A program made the translations under genes and the position numbers. Below, in pieces: positions 45,179 through 57,643 of a DNA stretch of 64,000 nt (position 1 is its first letter; each line of letters opens with the position of its first letter). The notes beneath the pieces are model-generated. The model saw only the letters and a program-made list of their open reading frames with translations. It did not search any database and was not told where the DNA came from. This stretch comes from Dasypus novemcinctus. Taxonomy: Eukaryota > Chordata > Mammalia > Cingulata > Dasypodidae. The stretch is taken from positions 63,380,544-63,444,543 of the forward strand of contig NC_080675.1 in NCBI RefSeq assembly GCF_030445035.2, given 5' to 3'.

Positions 45179-47235
45179 GTATATATGCTACCACAAAAAA
45201 ATAAATGAAACAGACTATATACTAAGAAGTGAATAACAGAAACATCACTAGAAAATCTCAAATATTTGGATGTGAAATGACACACTTTTAAATAATCCAT
45301 GGATTAAATAGAAATCAAAAGAAAATTAGAAAGTATTTTGAGCTTAATTCAGGGGAAATATATAGTATTAAACACTTGTATTAGAAAAAGAGAAAAGTCT
45401 CAATCAATGACCTCAACTTTTAGCTTAAGAAACTAGAAAAAGAAGAGCAAATGAAACCCCCAAAAAATAGAAAAAAAAAAGAAGTAAATATCAGAGCAGA
45501 AATCAATAAACAAGGAAACAAGCATAATAAAGTCAAAGAAATCAAATGTTCCTTTCCTGAGAAGATGTACAAAATTGATAAGACTCTACCCAGAAAAAAG
45601 AGATAAGACGGAAGTTACCAGTATGACAAATACTATCACTAGAGAGTCTATAGTATTAAAGGATAAGTGAATATTATGAACAATATTTTGCTGACAATAT
45701 GATAATTTAGATGTCCTTGAAAGATACAAACTATCAAAGCTCACTCAAAAAAATAGATAACCTGATTAAAGGAATTGAATTTGTAGTTAAAAGCCTTGCC
45801 ACAAATAGAACTCCAGGGCCAGATGTCTTCACTGTTGAATTCTATTAAAATATTAAGAAATAATATCAATTTCACTTGACACTTCTAGAAAATTGAAGGA
45901 GAGGGAATGGCTGAGGGGAAAACTGATTTTTTTAGAAAGGTGCCAAGAAACTCAATGGAGAAAGGTTAGTGTTTCCAACAAATGGTGCTGGGCAAGTGCA
46001 AATCCATCTGCAAAGTAAAATGAAAAATATATAAAGATTGTACACCTAAATTTAAAACCTAAAACTGAAATTGAGACAAAAAATTGGAATAAACATTTTC
46101 ACTTTGATTTATGCAAACATTTCTTAAATATGACACCAAAACCATGATCTGTAAAAGAAGAACTTGATATGTAGAACTTCGTAAAAATTAAAAACTTCCA
46201 CTCTTGGAACTATATTATTAAAAGAACAAAAATGAAACCACAGAATGGGAGAAAATATTTGCAAATATTCATATATCTGATAAAGGGTTTATATCCAGAA
46301 TACTCTTAATATCTAGAGTATTCTCAAACTCAATAAATAAACAAAAATACAAAATAAATTTGGCAAAATATTTGAATTTATCCTTCATGTAAAAAGTATA
46401 TAATGGCAAGTAGACATGTAAAAAGTGCTCAACATCATTAGTTATTAGGGAGATGCAAATTAAAACCACAATGAGATATTTTTAAGCACCTATGTGAATG
46501 GCTAAATTTAAAAAGACTGATCAAGTCAAGTGTTAGTGAGGATGTATAGGAATTAACTTTCATACATTGCTGGTGGGAATGTAAAATGGTGCAACCACTT
46601 TGGAAAACACTTCGGGAGTTTCTTAAAAAGTTTAAAATTTACCTACCATATAATTCAGTCATTCTACTCTAGATATTTGCCAACAAGTCAAGAAACACAC
46701 ATTCATACAAATATTTGTTCATGTATGTTCATAGCAGCTTCATTTGTAATAGACAAAAAGTAGAAATAATCTAAATATCCACAACAGAGGAATTGATAAA
46801 CACATTGTAGTTTATTCATATCATGATATACTACTCAGCAATAAAAAGGAAAGAACTATTGTTAAATACAACAAAATATTTTTAGATGATCCTCAGAATA
46901 ATTATCCTAAGTGAAAGAAGACAGATGGAAAAATGTGTATAATGTATGGTTACATTTATATAAAATTCTGGAAAATTCAAACTAATCTATTGTGATGAAA
47001 AGTGAATCAATGTTTGCTTGGGGGTGGGAGGGGTAGGGAGCAGAAAAATGAGGGACTATAAAGAGGCATGAAGAAACTTTTGAGGCAAATAGGTTTGTTT
47101 ATTATCTTGTTTATGGCTATGGTTTTATGGATATATAAACATGTCAAAACATTTCAGATTGTGTACTTTAAATATGTACAGTTTATAGTATGTAAATTAA
47201 AATTCAGTAAAAATGCTAAAAAAGAGACAAGTTTC

Positions 47236-49464
47236 GTGGCTTTCATTTGAGTATTTTCTCCGGATTTTTGTTTTAATTACTGGTCAGTATTGTTATTTGT
47301 ATGTGATCTTGTGCTGAATTGTGTAAATTGCCATCTCATAATTTTAGTTTCAATTCTTTTTAAACAAATAACTTGAAACCAAAGTGTCTCTAGGACAAAC
47401 CGTTTTGAAGACATAGCTGATGATCTAATGTAATGAAGAAAATGATCAGAGGACATGCTCATCTTTGAGATGTCTCAATATTATTTGTATTTTAAGTTGG
47501 CACTTAATCCTTTTGGAATTTAAACACGTTTTAAATGTTAACAAGTCCTGGACAAGTGTTTGCAAATCATTAAGGGCATACATGTGTAACACAGTTATGC
47601 CTGGAATATTCTTGTGCTTACTGAATGTGCGCAGTGTGGAAGGGGAGCAAAATATCCCAGGTCCCTACTTGGCAAATATGAAGAATAGTCTTCAAAATAT
47701 CCGGAGAAGGATGGAGTATTTCTCCTGAGGGGTGATTTTACAAACTGACAAATCTAGGACAATCTTTTTGGCTCTACACAGAACCAGAGTGAGATGCTTC
47801 TTAGCCTGCTTCTGTCCTTTATCTCAGACAAGTCTAAGCCCCCTCTGCTAGGCCAGACAGCTAGGTCATCGTGCTGGACCTCTCTTGGCTATTTTAGAGA
47901 CACCAACTTAGGCTCTTCTATTCCACCCCATCCTGATGGCTGAGTAAAATGTGATATTTTTTCTATCATGTTAATTTTATTTGGACCAAATGCTGACAAA
48001 ACTTACATTAAGTGTGAATCTTACTATGAGAAACTGGGATATCAACTTCTGTTAGATTGAGTGAATGCCCACAATTTGTTAGTCATATGTAAAAATAAAA
48101 ACCTTCAAGATTTCACAATGCAGAACTTTTAGAAATATTTCTATGAGCATGTTATTATTCTATTCTAGAAAAACTATTAATGGTGACAATAGTATTTTTG
48201 CTGAAAAGACACGATAGAACTGTCACCTCTATACTGGGTACACCTGACAGTTGTCTTTTGCTTTATCTGGTAGCTGCAAAGTGAATATTCTGTTAGTTTA
48301 TTCTGAGCTGTGGCTAAAGAATTTCCTTTATAGCTGGATGCCATTTAGGTATGTCTATCATTGTTTTCCACAATGGCACCAAATTTCTTGGAGATATTAA
48401 TCAATGATTCCTAGAAAGCCTTTCTTTAACCTTTCTTGTTTGTGATGCCCTCACTTTGGTTCACTTACATAGCAGCTATTAGGCTTCCCTGCTGTTGTTT
48501 TTTCTTTGAAATTCTCAGTCACCTCTTTGGCTTACTGCATAGTATGAGCTGAACTCTTCCTGGAATGGGCTATTTTTCCAGAAACTCATTATGGCTTATC
48601 TTATATTTTTATATAAAATGGCATCAAAAGAAACCTTGGGATTCTGATGTTGTTGTCTGTGGTAGGTCCAGGTTTCACCGTTGGAAAGGAGGTGAGAGAC
48701 GCTGCTTCACAGACTAAGTTCATTAGTTTTGAAGCCAGTTTTGGGGACTACAATGTCCAAAGGCCATGTTAGCTTTATTATTTCAGTCTGAGCCCATAAG
48801 CCACATTTTAGTTATTCACTCATTCAGCAAATATTTCTTAATTGCCACTCTCGGCCAGGTATTGGGGTTTCAGTGGAGCAAAAGAGAAAAATCTAATTTA
48901 TTGTGGTGTCACCATCCAGTCATCATTTTATTCCTGACAATATATTTTACATAAGAACTCAGTATGTTTATTGGATTGAATTACTGCCTCTTTACAGAAT
49001 TCATTTTTCTGAAATTTTCAGTTTTCTATGGTCACGTCCATTTTTCAGAATTTGACAAAAATTTTCCAGAAGAAAAAGTCAATGATAAAATTCTAAACCC
49101 TTGAATTGTAAAAGACCTTTCAAGAACTCTGATTCAACCTTCTATTTAATGCAAAGGCTACTTTCCACAACAGGAAGAACTTGCAAATATGGGGTAACTA
49201 CTACTGTACTAGTGATAAATTCCAGTTTTGAAAGCTTATTAGAAAGTTCTTTCTTCTACTGAACCTGAATCATATTCTCAGCTACTGACCTGAGACTTTT
49301 GGAGATGACCTAGTTGTCATAATGCTTCTCTTCTGCATGAAAACACTGTAAATTGTTATTGTCATTGTTGTATTTGTTATTTGCCTTCTAAGAACTCACA
49401 GTCCATAAAGTCTTCACATTTAACAATGCAGCAAGTTCTCCCGAATAGAGTATAATCTTTGAAT
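47236..49464. other. No gene seen; unique sequence
   Basis: 48825-48890 (cactcattcagcaaatatttcttaattgccactctcggccaggtattggggtttcagtg) is an old mammalian repeat piece of unassigned family. The 87-codon frame at 47465-47728 has no recognisable content. Confidence 0.45.
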
Positions 49465-49750
49465 TAAAAAAAATTATTGAAGAATTCGTACTTGAACATA
49501 CAGAAACAATAAGTAAATGTTGTGATCTTAAAAAACAAACATGTATATCATCATACAGTTCTCCTATACATCTCCCTACCACCAACACCTTGCATTGTTG
49601 TGAAACATTGTTACAAACTATGAAAGCACATTGTCAAAGTACTACTACTAACTATAGCCCATATTTTATATTTGGTGTATTTTTAAACCAGCTCACCCAA
49701 TTACTGATAGCCTATATATATTATATAATTTGCTATATATTTGCTATAAT

Positions 49751-50127
49751 TTTTTTTTTTTTTAAGATTTATTATTTATTTATTTAATTCCCCTCCCCTC
49801 CCCCGGTTGTCAGTTTTCTGTGTCTTTTTGCTGCGTCTTGTTTCTTTGTCCGCTTCTGCTGTCGTCAGCGGCACAGGAAGTGTGAGCGGCGCCATTCCTC
49901 GGCAGGCTGCTCCCTCCTTCGCGTTGGGCGGCTCTCCTTATGGGTGCACTCCTTGCGCGTGGGGCTCCCCTACGCGGGGGACACCCCTGCGTGGCACGGC
50001 ACTCCTTGCGCGCATCAGCACTGCGCATGGGCCAGCTCCACACGGGTCAAGGAGGCCCGGGGCTTGAACCGCGGACCTCCCATGTGGTAGACGGATGCCC
50101 TAACCACTGGGCCAAAGTCCATTTCCC
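49751..50127 (-). mobile_element. DAS-type SINE with perfect 15-bp target duplication
   Basis: T-run, tail, CpG-rich body and tRNA-like head on the minus strand. Duplication TATATTTGCTATAAT at 49736-49750 and 50128-50142. It resembles the copy at 20981-21354 closely by eye and carries many CpG sites, so it is young. It sits in the 3' UTR of the old LINE-1. Confidence 0.95.
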
Positions 50128-51390
50128 TATATTTGCTATAATATTAAATGTGTAAAAATTATATATTTGCTATAGTTCATTAGAGAATGTGCTTATATTT
50201 TTTCAGTTAACAATAGACCCTCTTCACTGTGTTATATAATCCCATTCTTTGTAAAATCCATTCAAGGTGTATACTCAGTGGCTCTCACTTTCATCAAGGA
50301 GTTATGCTGTCATCACATCAGTCAATTTTAGAATGTTTTCCTTACTCCAAAAGGAAACATCCCATACCCTTATATACCTCCGATTTTTGTCTCTTATTGA
50401 TATATTTTCTTTTCCATTATGGCAAAAAATATTACAATATTACTGTTAACAATCAACCATAAGTTACATTAGTTGTAATTTTCCCATGTATCACTATGTT
50501 CTTAATACTTTGTTAAAGAAGAACATTCATATATTCATACTATTAACCACAATCTTCATCCACCACTGAAATCACTGTTGTACAGTCCCTAGATTTTTCT
50601 CTGACTACTTTCAATCGATGCTTATCCCCACAGACTACTGCTCTCAGCTACAATCACATTTATCAATCAACAGTGTTAGTTATATTCACTATAATGTGGT
50701 ACCATAGACTCAATTAATTTCCACACTTTTTACAATAAACCTTATTAAAAGTTCTAATACATTAAACATCAGCTCCTATTCTCAACCACCTTCTATCTCC
50801 TAATAACCTATACTCTAGAGTTGATCCATGAGTTTACTCATTGTATTTAGTTATTAGTGAGACCATACAATATTTATCCTTTTGTGTCTCGCTTATTTCA
50901 CTCAACATAATGTCCTCAAGTTCATCCATGTTTTCATATGAATTCCAATTGCATTTTGTCTTATAGCTGAATAGTGTTCCATAGTATGTATATACCACAT
51001 TTTGTTTATCCATTTATTGGATGACAGATATTTAGGCTGTTTCCATATCTGAGAAATTATGAATAATGTGACTATGAATTTGTTGTGCCAATGTCAGTTC
51101 ACATCCTTAGTTTCAGTTCTGAATATATTCCTAGTTGAAAGGATTACTGGATCATACAGTAGTTCTATATTCAGTGCTTCTTGAAGTTTCCACCAAATTG
51201 TCTTCCATAAAGCTGCACCAGTCTACATTTCCACTACCAGTGAAGGAGCATTCCTATTTCTCCACATCCTCTCCAGCACTTGTAGTTTTCTGTTTTTGTT
51301 TTTTTAAAAATACTGGCCAGTCTATATGGTGTGAAATGGTATCTCTTTTTAGATGTGATCTGCGTTTCCCTAATAGCTAGTAATGTTGAT

Positions 51391-51531
51391 TTTTTTTTTT
51401 TTTTTGAGGTACTGGGATTGAGGAATGAACCCAGAACCTCAAATGTGGGAGGCTGGTGCTCAACCAAACCTGGGACCTACCATGTGGGAGGTGGGCATTC
51501 AACTGCTTGGGCCACATTTTCTCCCCAACAT
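51391..51531 (-). mobile_element. Short tRNA-like SINE inside LINE-1 ORF2
   Basis: A T-run (51391-51406) opens a minus-strand unit with a tRNA-like head (tggcccaagcagttgaatgcc, then ggtcccaggttt) and a second, related module (ggttctgggttcattcc). LINE-1 sequence resumes at about 51532. Confidence 0.75.
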
Positions 51532-54500
51532 TGAACTTTTTTTTTCATATGCTTTGTGGCCATTTGTATTTCCTCTTTGGAAAAATATCTATTCAAGACT
51601 TTTGCCTATGTTTTCATTGGGTTGCTTGTAATTTTATCATTGAGTTGTACAATTTCTCTTTATAAATATGAATTTGAAACCCTTATTGCATATGTAGCTT
51701 CCAAATATTTTCTCCTATTGAATAGGCTGCCTTTTTAACTTTGACAAAATCTCTTGAAGAAAAAAAGTGCTTAACTTTGAGGAGGTCCATTTATCTATTT
51801 TTTTCTTTTATTGCTTATGCTTTGGTTATAAGGTTTCTGTATCTACCGCCTACTATAAGATCTTAAAGATTTTCCCCTACATTTTCTTCTAAAAGTTTTA
51901 TGGCTGTAGCTTTTATATTTGTATCCTTGTTCCATTTTGAGTTAATTTTGTATAACATGTAAGATAGGGGCCCTTTTTCTTTCTTTTGGATATAGATATC
52001 CAGTTCACCAAGTACCATTTATTGAATAAGTTGTTCTGGCCCAGTGAAAAATCACTTGAACACAGACGTGAGAGTCTATTTCCAAGTTCACAATTTGATG
52101 CCATTGGTCACTCTATCTATCTTTATACCTTTACCATGCTGTTTTTTATTTTATTTTTTACCTTGTAGTTAAGTAATATGATATCAGTCAGGACATGAGA
52201 ATCCTCTAACTTTGTTCCTCTTTTTAAAGACATTTTTGGCTATTCAGGGCCCCTTAAGCCTTCCAAATAAATTTGATAATTACTTTTCCAATTATGAAAA
52301 ACTGTTGGGATTTTTTTAAATTGGGATTGCACTGAATCTATAAATCAATTTGGCTAGAATTGACATCTTAACAATATTTCATCTTTAAATCCATGAACAC
52401 AGAATGCCCTTCCATTTATTTAGGTCATTTTTTTATTTCTTTTAGCAATGTTTTGAGGTTTTCTGAATAAAAGTCCTTTAAATCCTTGGTTAAGTTTATT
52501 CCTAAATATTTGATACTTTTAGTCATCATTATAAATTGAATTCTTTTCTTTCCTTCTCAGATTGCTCAATAGTATTGTATAGAAATGCTACTGATTTTTG
52601 CATATTAATCTTGTATCACACTACTTTGCTGAACTTGTCTAGGAGTTCTAGTAGTTTGTGTGTGGATGTTTTGGATTGCTTAGATATAAGATCATATCAT
52701 AAGCAAATAGGAAAACTTTTACTTGTTACTTTCCTATTTAACTGTCTTTTATTTCTTTTTCTTGCATAATTGCTGTAGCCAGAACTTCTGGTAAAATACT
52801 GAATAACAGTGGCGGACGCTGAGTAACTTTGTCTTATTCCCAATTTCAGCAGGAAAGCTTTCATCCTTGAGTACAATGTTAGCTGTGGATTTTTAATATA
52901 TTCACTTTACCCTGTTGAGACAGCTTCCTTCTCGTCCAATCTCTTTTTTTTTTTTAATCAAGAAAGGATGCCTTCTGTTAATCAAGAAAGGATGCTCTAT
53001 TTTCTGCATCAATTGAGAGGATCATGTGACTTTTCTTCTTCAATTTATTAATGTGGTTTATTACACTAATTGATTTTTTTGGTGTGTGTTGAAACACTCT
53101 TGCATAACTTGGATGAAACCCACTTGACTGTGGAATATATTATTTTAATGTGCTTTTGGCTTCAGTTTGCAAGTATTTTGTTGAGGGTTTTTGCATCAAT
53201 ATTCATTAGAGAAAATTGTAATTTTTCTTTTTTTTTTTTTTGTAGTATCTTTATCTGGTTTTGGTATTATTGTGATGTTGACTTCATAGAATGATTTTAG
53301 CAACATTTCTTCCTGTTCAAATTTTTGGAAGAGCTGGAGCAAGATTGGTATTAGATCATCTTTGAATGGTAAAATTCACCTGTGTGGCCGTCTGGTCCTG
53401 AGCTTTTCATTTTGGGAGGGTGTTTGTTTGCTTATTGTTTGGTTGTTTTAATGTCTGTTTCGATCTCTTTACTCGTGAGTGGTTTATTGAGGTCTTCTAT
53501 TTCTTCTAGGGTCATTTTAGGTTGTTCATTTGTTTCTAGAAATTTGTCCAATTCATCTACATTGTCTAGTTTGTTCATGTAGAATTGTTCATAGCATCCT
53601 ATTAGGATCTGTCATATTTCTGTGGGGTCAGTGGTAATGTCCCTACTTTCATTTCTCATTTTCTTTATTTGCATCTTCTATCTTTTTTTGTCAGTTTAGC
53701 TAATGATTTGCCTATATTGTTGATTCTATTTTTTGTTGTTGTTCTCAATTTCATTTATTTCTGCTTTGATCTTTATTTCTATTTTTCAGATTATTTTAGG
53801 ATTAGTTTGCTATTCTTTTTCTATTTCCTCCCAGTGTGCTATTAGGTCTTCAATTTTAGCTCTTTCTTTTTTTTAATGTAAGCCATGGCAATAAATTTCC
53901 CTCTCAGCACTGTCTTTTCTGTTCCCATAGGCTTTATATGTTGTGGTCTTGTTTCCATTTGTCTCAAGATATTTACTGATTCCTCTTGCTTTCTTCTTTG
54001 ACCTACTGATTATTTAAGTTTGTTGTTTAATCTCCATATATTTGTGAATTTTCTCTTTTTCTGCCCATTATTGATTTCTGGCTTCAGAAATGATCAGAGG
54101 AAGTGCTTTTTATAATTTCAATCTTTTTACAGTTATTGAAACCTGTCTTGTGACCCAAAATATTGTTTATCCTGGAGAAGAATCCATGAGCACTTGAATT
54201 TATAGCCTGCTTTTCTGGGGTGTGATGCTCTATGAATATCTGTTAGGTCCAGTTCATTTGTTATATTATTCAATCTCTGTTTCCTTATTTATTCTCTGTC
54301 CCAATGTTATCCAATGCTGAAAGCAGTATTTAATTCTCCAACTATTATTGTAGAGAAATCTATTTCTCTCTCCACTTTTACCAGAGTGTGTCTCATGTAT
54401 TTTGGGGCACCAAGGTTAGGTGGATAAATACTTATTATAGTTATTTCTTCTTGGTGAATTGCCTCTTTTATTAATATATTAATATCATGATTAATATATC

Positions 54501-55458
54501 ATCTGTTATAACAGTTTTGCATTTAACATCTATTTTGTCTGATATTAGTAGCACTTCTTCTGATTTTTTTGGGTTAATATTTGCTTGGAATATTTTTCCA
54601 GTCTTTCACTTTCAACCTGATTTCATCCTTACATGAGATTAGTTTCTTGTAGACCATATATAGATAGCTTATGTATTTTTTCCCCCCCATTCTGTCAGTC
54701 TATGCATTTTTGTTGGGAAGTTCAATGCATTAACATTCATTGTTTTTACTGTAAAGGTATTACTTTGTCCATTTTGTCCTTTGACTTTGCATTGTCATAT
54801 CTTGCTATTATTTCTCTTTTTACTCTTTAAGTTACCCTTCCTAATAACCTTCATTTCTATATTCTTTCCCATGTCTGTCACCTTTCTCTTTTTCTTTCAG
54901 GCTGTAGCACTCCCTTTATTATCTTTGTAAATCCTTTTTAAGTTTCTTTTCATGAAATACACTCTCAGTTTTTGTCTATGAAACTTTAAACTCACCTTCA
55001 ATTATAAAGGATAGGTTTGCCAGATAAAGAAGTATTGGCTGGTAGTTTTTCTCTTTCAGTACCTTAAATACATTATACCACTTTCTTCTTACCTCCATGG
55101 TTTCTAACGAAAGGTCAGCACTTAATCTTATTGAGCTTTCCTTGCATGTGATGCTTTGCTTTTCTCTTTCTGCTTTCAGAATCCTCTATCTCTGGTATTT
55201 GTTATTCTGAATAGTAGGTCTCTCAGAAGGTCTTTTCAGATTTATTATGTGTGTGTAGGTTGATATTTATGTATTTCATAAGGGTTGGGAAGTTTTCAGT
55301 CATTATTTCCTCAAAAATCCTTTCTGCCCCTTTTCCATTCTTTTGTTCTTCTGGGACACTGGTAACACATGTTTCTGTGTTTCACATGGTTATTCAGTTC
55401 CCTGAGACCCCATTTCATTTTTTCCATTCTTTTCTTTTTCTCTTCTGCCTTTTCAAGT

Positions 55459-55662
55459 TCAACGTTCAGTCAAATTCATTAATTCTGTCCTCCACCAATT
55501 CAAATCTGCTTTAAATGCCTCTAGTGTATTTTTAATCTCATCCATTGTGACTTTCATTCCCATAAGGTCTGTTACTTTTCTTTGCAGGCTTTCAAATTTT
55601 TCTTTATCTTCACCCTGTGTCTTCTTAATATCCTTTATCTCTGTATTCATATTTTCTTTCAA
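55459..55662 (-). pseudogene. LINE-1 ORF1 coiled-coil remnant
   Basis: A 67-codon frame rich in Glu, Lys, Leu and Met, with heptad spacing (IKDIKKTQGEDKEKFESLQ), lies where the ORF1p coiled coil is expected in the minus-strand LINE-1. ORF1p is an RNA-binding trimer needed for retrotransposition. The RRM and C-terminal domains are not intact downstream, so this is a fragment. Confidence 0.6.
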
Positions 55663-56520
55663 CTCTCTGAATTGATTTAGGAGATTTGTGTGATTATCAT
55701 TGATTAGTTATAAATCCTGTGTCTCCTCAACATTTTTTCCCTTTGGCTGGACCATTTCTTCCTGTTGATTTTTATGGCCTGTAATTTTTTGCTATTGTCT
55801 AGACATCTGAATATGTTGATGAATCCACTCTGACAATCAATTTCTCTCTTCCCCAGTGGTTTTGTTTCATGGCTCTTTTTTGATTTTTGGTTTGACTTAC
55901 TCTAAATCTTTAAAATTGCCCAGCCTAAGTTATCAAGATAAGGCTAGAGACTTACTAATGGGGTGCTGATCTGATCCAAGGGTTCTGGAAGTGCTTTTTT
56001 ACTCCTTTTAGTTTCCCAGTCAGTCAGGAGATAGTGCTTGCCAGCCAATCTTTCCTAGGAGGTATCTCTGTCAACCTCCACTTGCCTGTGATTCTGATCT
56101 GGCCAGAGCCAAGATTCAAAGCAGGCTTTGCTGGCCAAACTAATGGAAGAGAAATCACTCTTCACCCTCTGCCACATCCTGCCTCTTTCCAGGGAGGAAT
56201 ATGTTTGCTCCATTCTCAGTTAGCTGCAGTGAGGCATAGGTTTTATCCAGGCTGTTCATCTTGAAGGAGTGGGATGGGTGCTGTCCCTTGCTGCAGGGGC
56301 AGGCAATAATGGTTTTCATTGTGACTTCTTTTTCTGACCTCCTTATCCTCCTGGATGATACTCAGCACTTGCCTTGTCTACAGACTCCCAAAGCAGTTCC
56401 CTCACACAGCTTTTTACCCTTCCTCCCTTGTTTTTGTGAGAGAGTTGAGCCCTGCTTACCTATTCTGATGCTATCTTCCTGGAAGTCTTCCCAATCCTTG
56501 GAATTTTTAATATTTTTCCC

Positions 56521-56879
56521 CCTATTTCCACAATTACTCTGTTCTATTCTATTCCCATCTCCTCATGTCCTTTAATTTCCATAGTCTTCTTCCAACCTTT
56601 CAAAATGATCCTGTAACCTTAACAGAATTAACAGGATAATATTTGAAACACATTTCTATGTAATATTCCTCAAGGACTTACATGCTAGCTCTCTATTTCC
56701 TATGTGATCCATTCCAATTCCTTGGCCAGTGTTCAAGGCCATTTATGAATGTCCCCTCCATACTTATCAAAATCATCTCTTGATTCTCTTGACTCTTCTC
56801 AATATGTCTGTACTGCTGCCTGTTATTTTCCTTATTTCTATCCATACAACATTGGTAGGGGTAATGTTTTCCAACATCA
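56521..56879. other. No gene seen
   Basis: No recognisable content between the LINE-1 5' end and the MIR. Confidence 0.4.
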
Positions 56880-57105
56880 TCTTTGGAAACAGACAGAATT
56901 GTGATTGAATTCTGTCATTTCCAGATATGACCTTGGCAAAATTATCTAGTTTCCTGGAACTTCAGTTTCCTCATCAGTAAAATGAGGATAGTGATAACAA
57001 ATTTTACTTCACTATGTTTTTGTGAAGATTAAATGAGAGTAATGTAGGAAAAATGCTTGGCAAAGTCTTCTATAGAAAAACAATAAATTGTGATGTTTTC
57101 ATTCA
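56880..57105 (+). mobile_element. MIR SINE
   Basis: gaccttggcaaaattatctagtttcctggaacttcagtttcctcatcagtaaaatgaggatagtgataac...gtgaagattaaatgag is MIR in sense orientation. Confidence 0.88.
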
Positions 57106-57594
57106 CATTATTGTTATTTCTGTGCATTTGGCAAGATTACTATTTTTTTTTAATAAAAATCTTATTTCTCTGTTTGGGAATTTAAGTTTTTTAGAGGCAT
57201 GAATCAAATCTTAAACCTCCTTTGAATGCTCCACAGCAAGTGGGACAATGTTGTCCACACAGCACTAAATTAAATCCTGTCTTTAATGAGAATTTGAAGA
57301 TAAGTTTTCTTAAAATAAGGAGAATTAGGGCAAGAGACGTGGTGGAAAGCTGACAGGTGTCACAATTTAGGTATTGCTCTCTTGTATCCTTATTAAGATG
57401 TTTTGAAAGAATTCACTTTCAAGAATCACTGTGCTGTACATTACAGAAAAATACATTGAATTCTTCAAGTTAGATGTTGTGATGTTCACAAAAGTATGTT
57501 CTGCAATGTGCTGATCACTGCATCCTACTGTATCATAAAAAAGTCTTTAGTCATAATCTATATCATTGAATATTTACGCAATATAATTTAAAAT

Positions 57595-57643
57595 GACATT
57601 ATATATATAATTATATATACTTTTACATTATATATATAATGTC
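57595..57643. repeat. AT-rich perfect inverted repeat (17-base arms)
   Basis: gacattatatatataat (57595-57611) and its exact reverse complement (57627-57643) are separated by 15 bases that are themselves AT-rich. A cruciform or hairpin could form. Confidence 0.9.

Larger units (their letters stand above)
41956..47235 (+). mobile_element. Old LINE-1 (L1M type) with two nested LINE insertions
   Basis: L1 sequence is at 41956-42141, 43827-44109 and 45179-47235. It carries ORF2 wording (endonuclease to reverse transcriptase region at 45230-45860; C-terminal region at 46540-46900) and a 3' UTR ending near aaatgctaaaaaag. The motif acattgctggtgggaatgtaaaatggtgcaacc and the tail tggctatggttttatggatatataaacatg mark it as L1M. 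ORF2 is broken by many stops. The insertion order is readable: L1M first, then 42155-43813 and 44110-45178. Confidence 0.85.
49465..56520 (-). mobile_element. Nearly full-length, decayed LINE-1 on the minus strand
   Basis: Reading from 56520 to 49465 on the minus strand gives a 5' UTR-like end (ccatcttcctggaagt motif complement near 56470-56490 as gctatcttcctggaagtc), an ORF1 region with a coiled-coil remnant (55459-55662), the ORF2 endonuclease and reverse transcriptase region (about 54900-51050), and a 3' UTR (to 49465). Total is about 6.5 kb after removing the two nested SINEs. Stops and indels are frequent, so no active protein is made. Confidence 0.82.

Noticed and set aside
47465-47728. 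87-codon frame in unique sequence
   Set aside because: No recognisable domain, no splice context and typical chance length for 64 kb.
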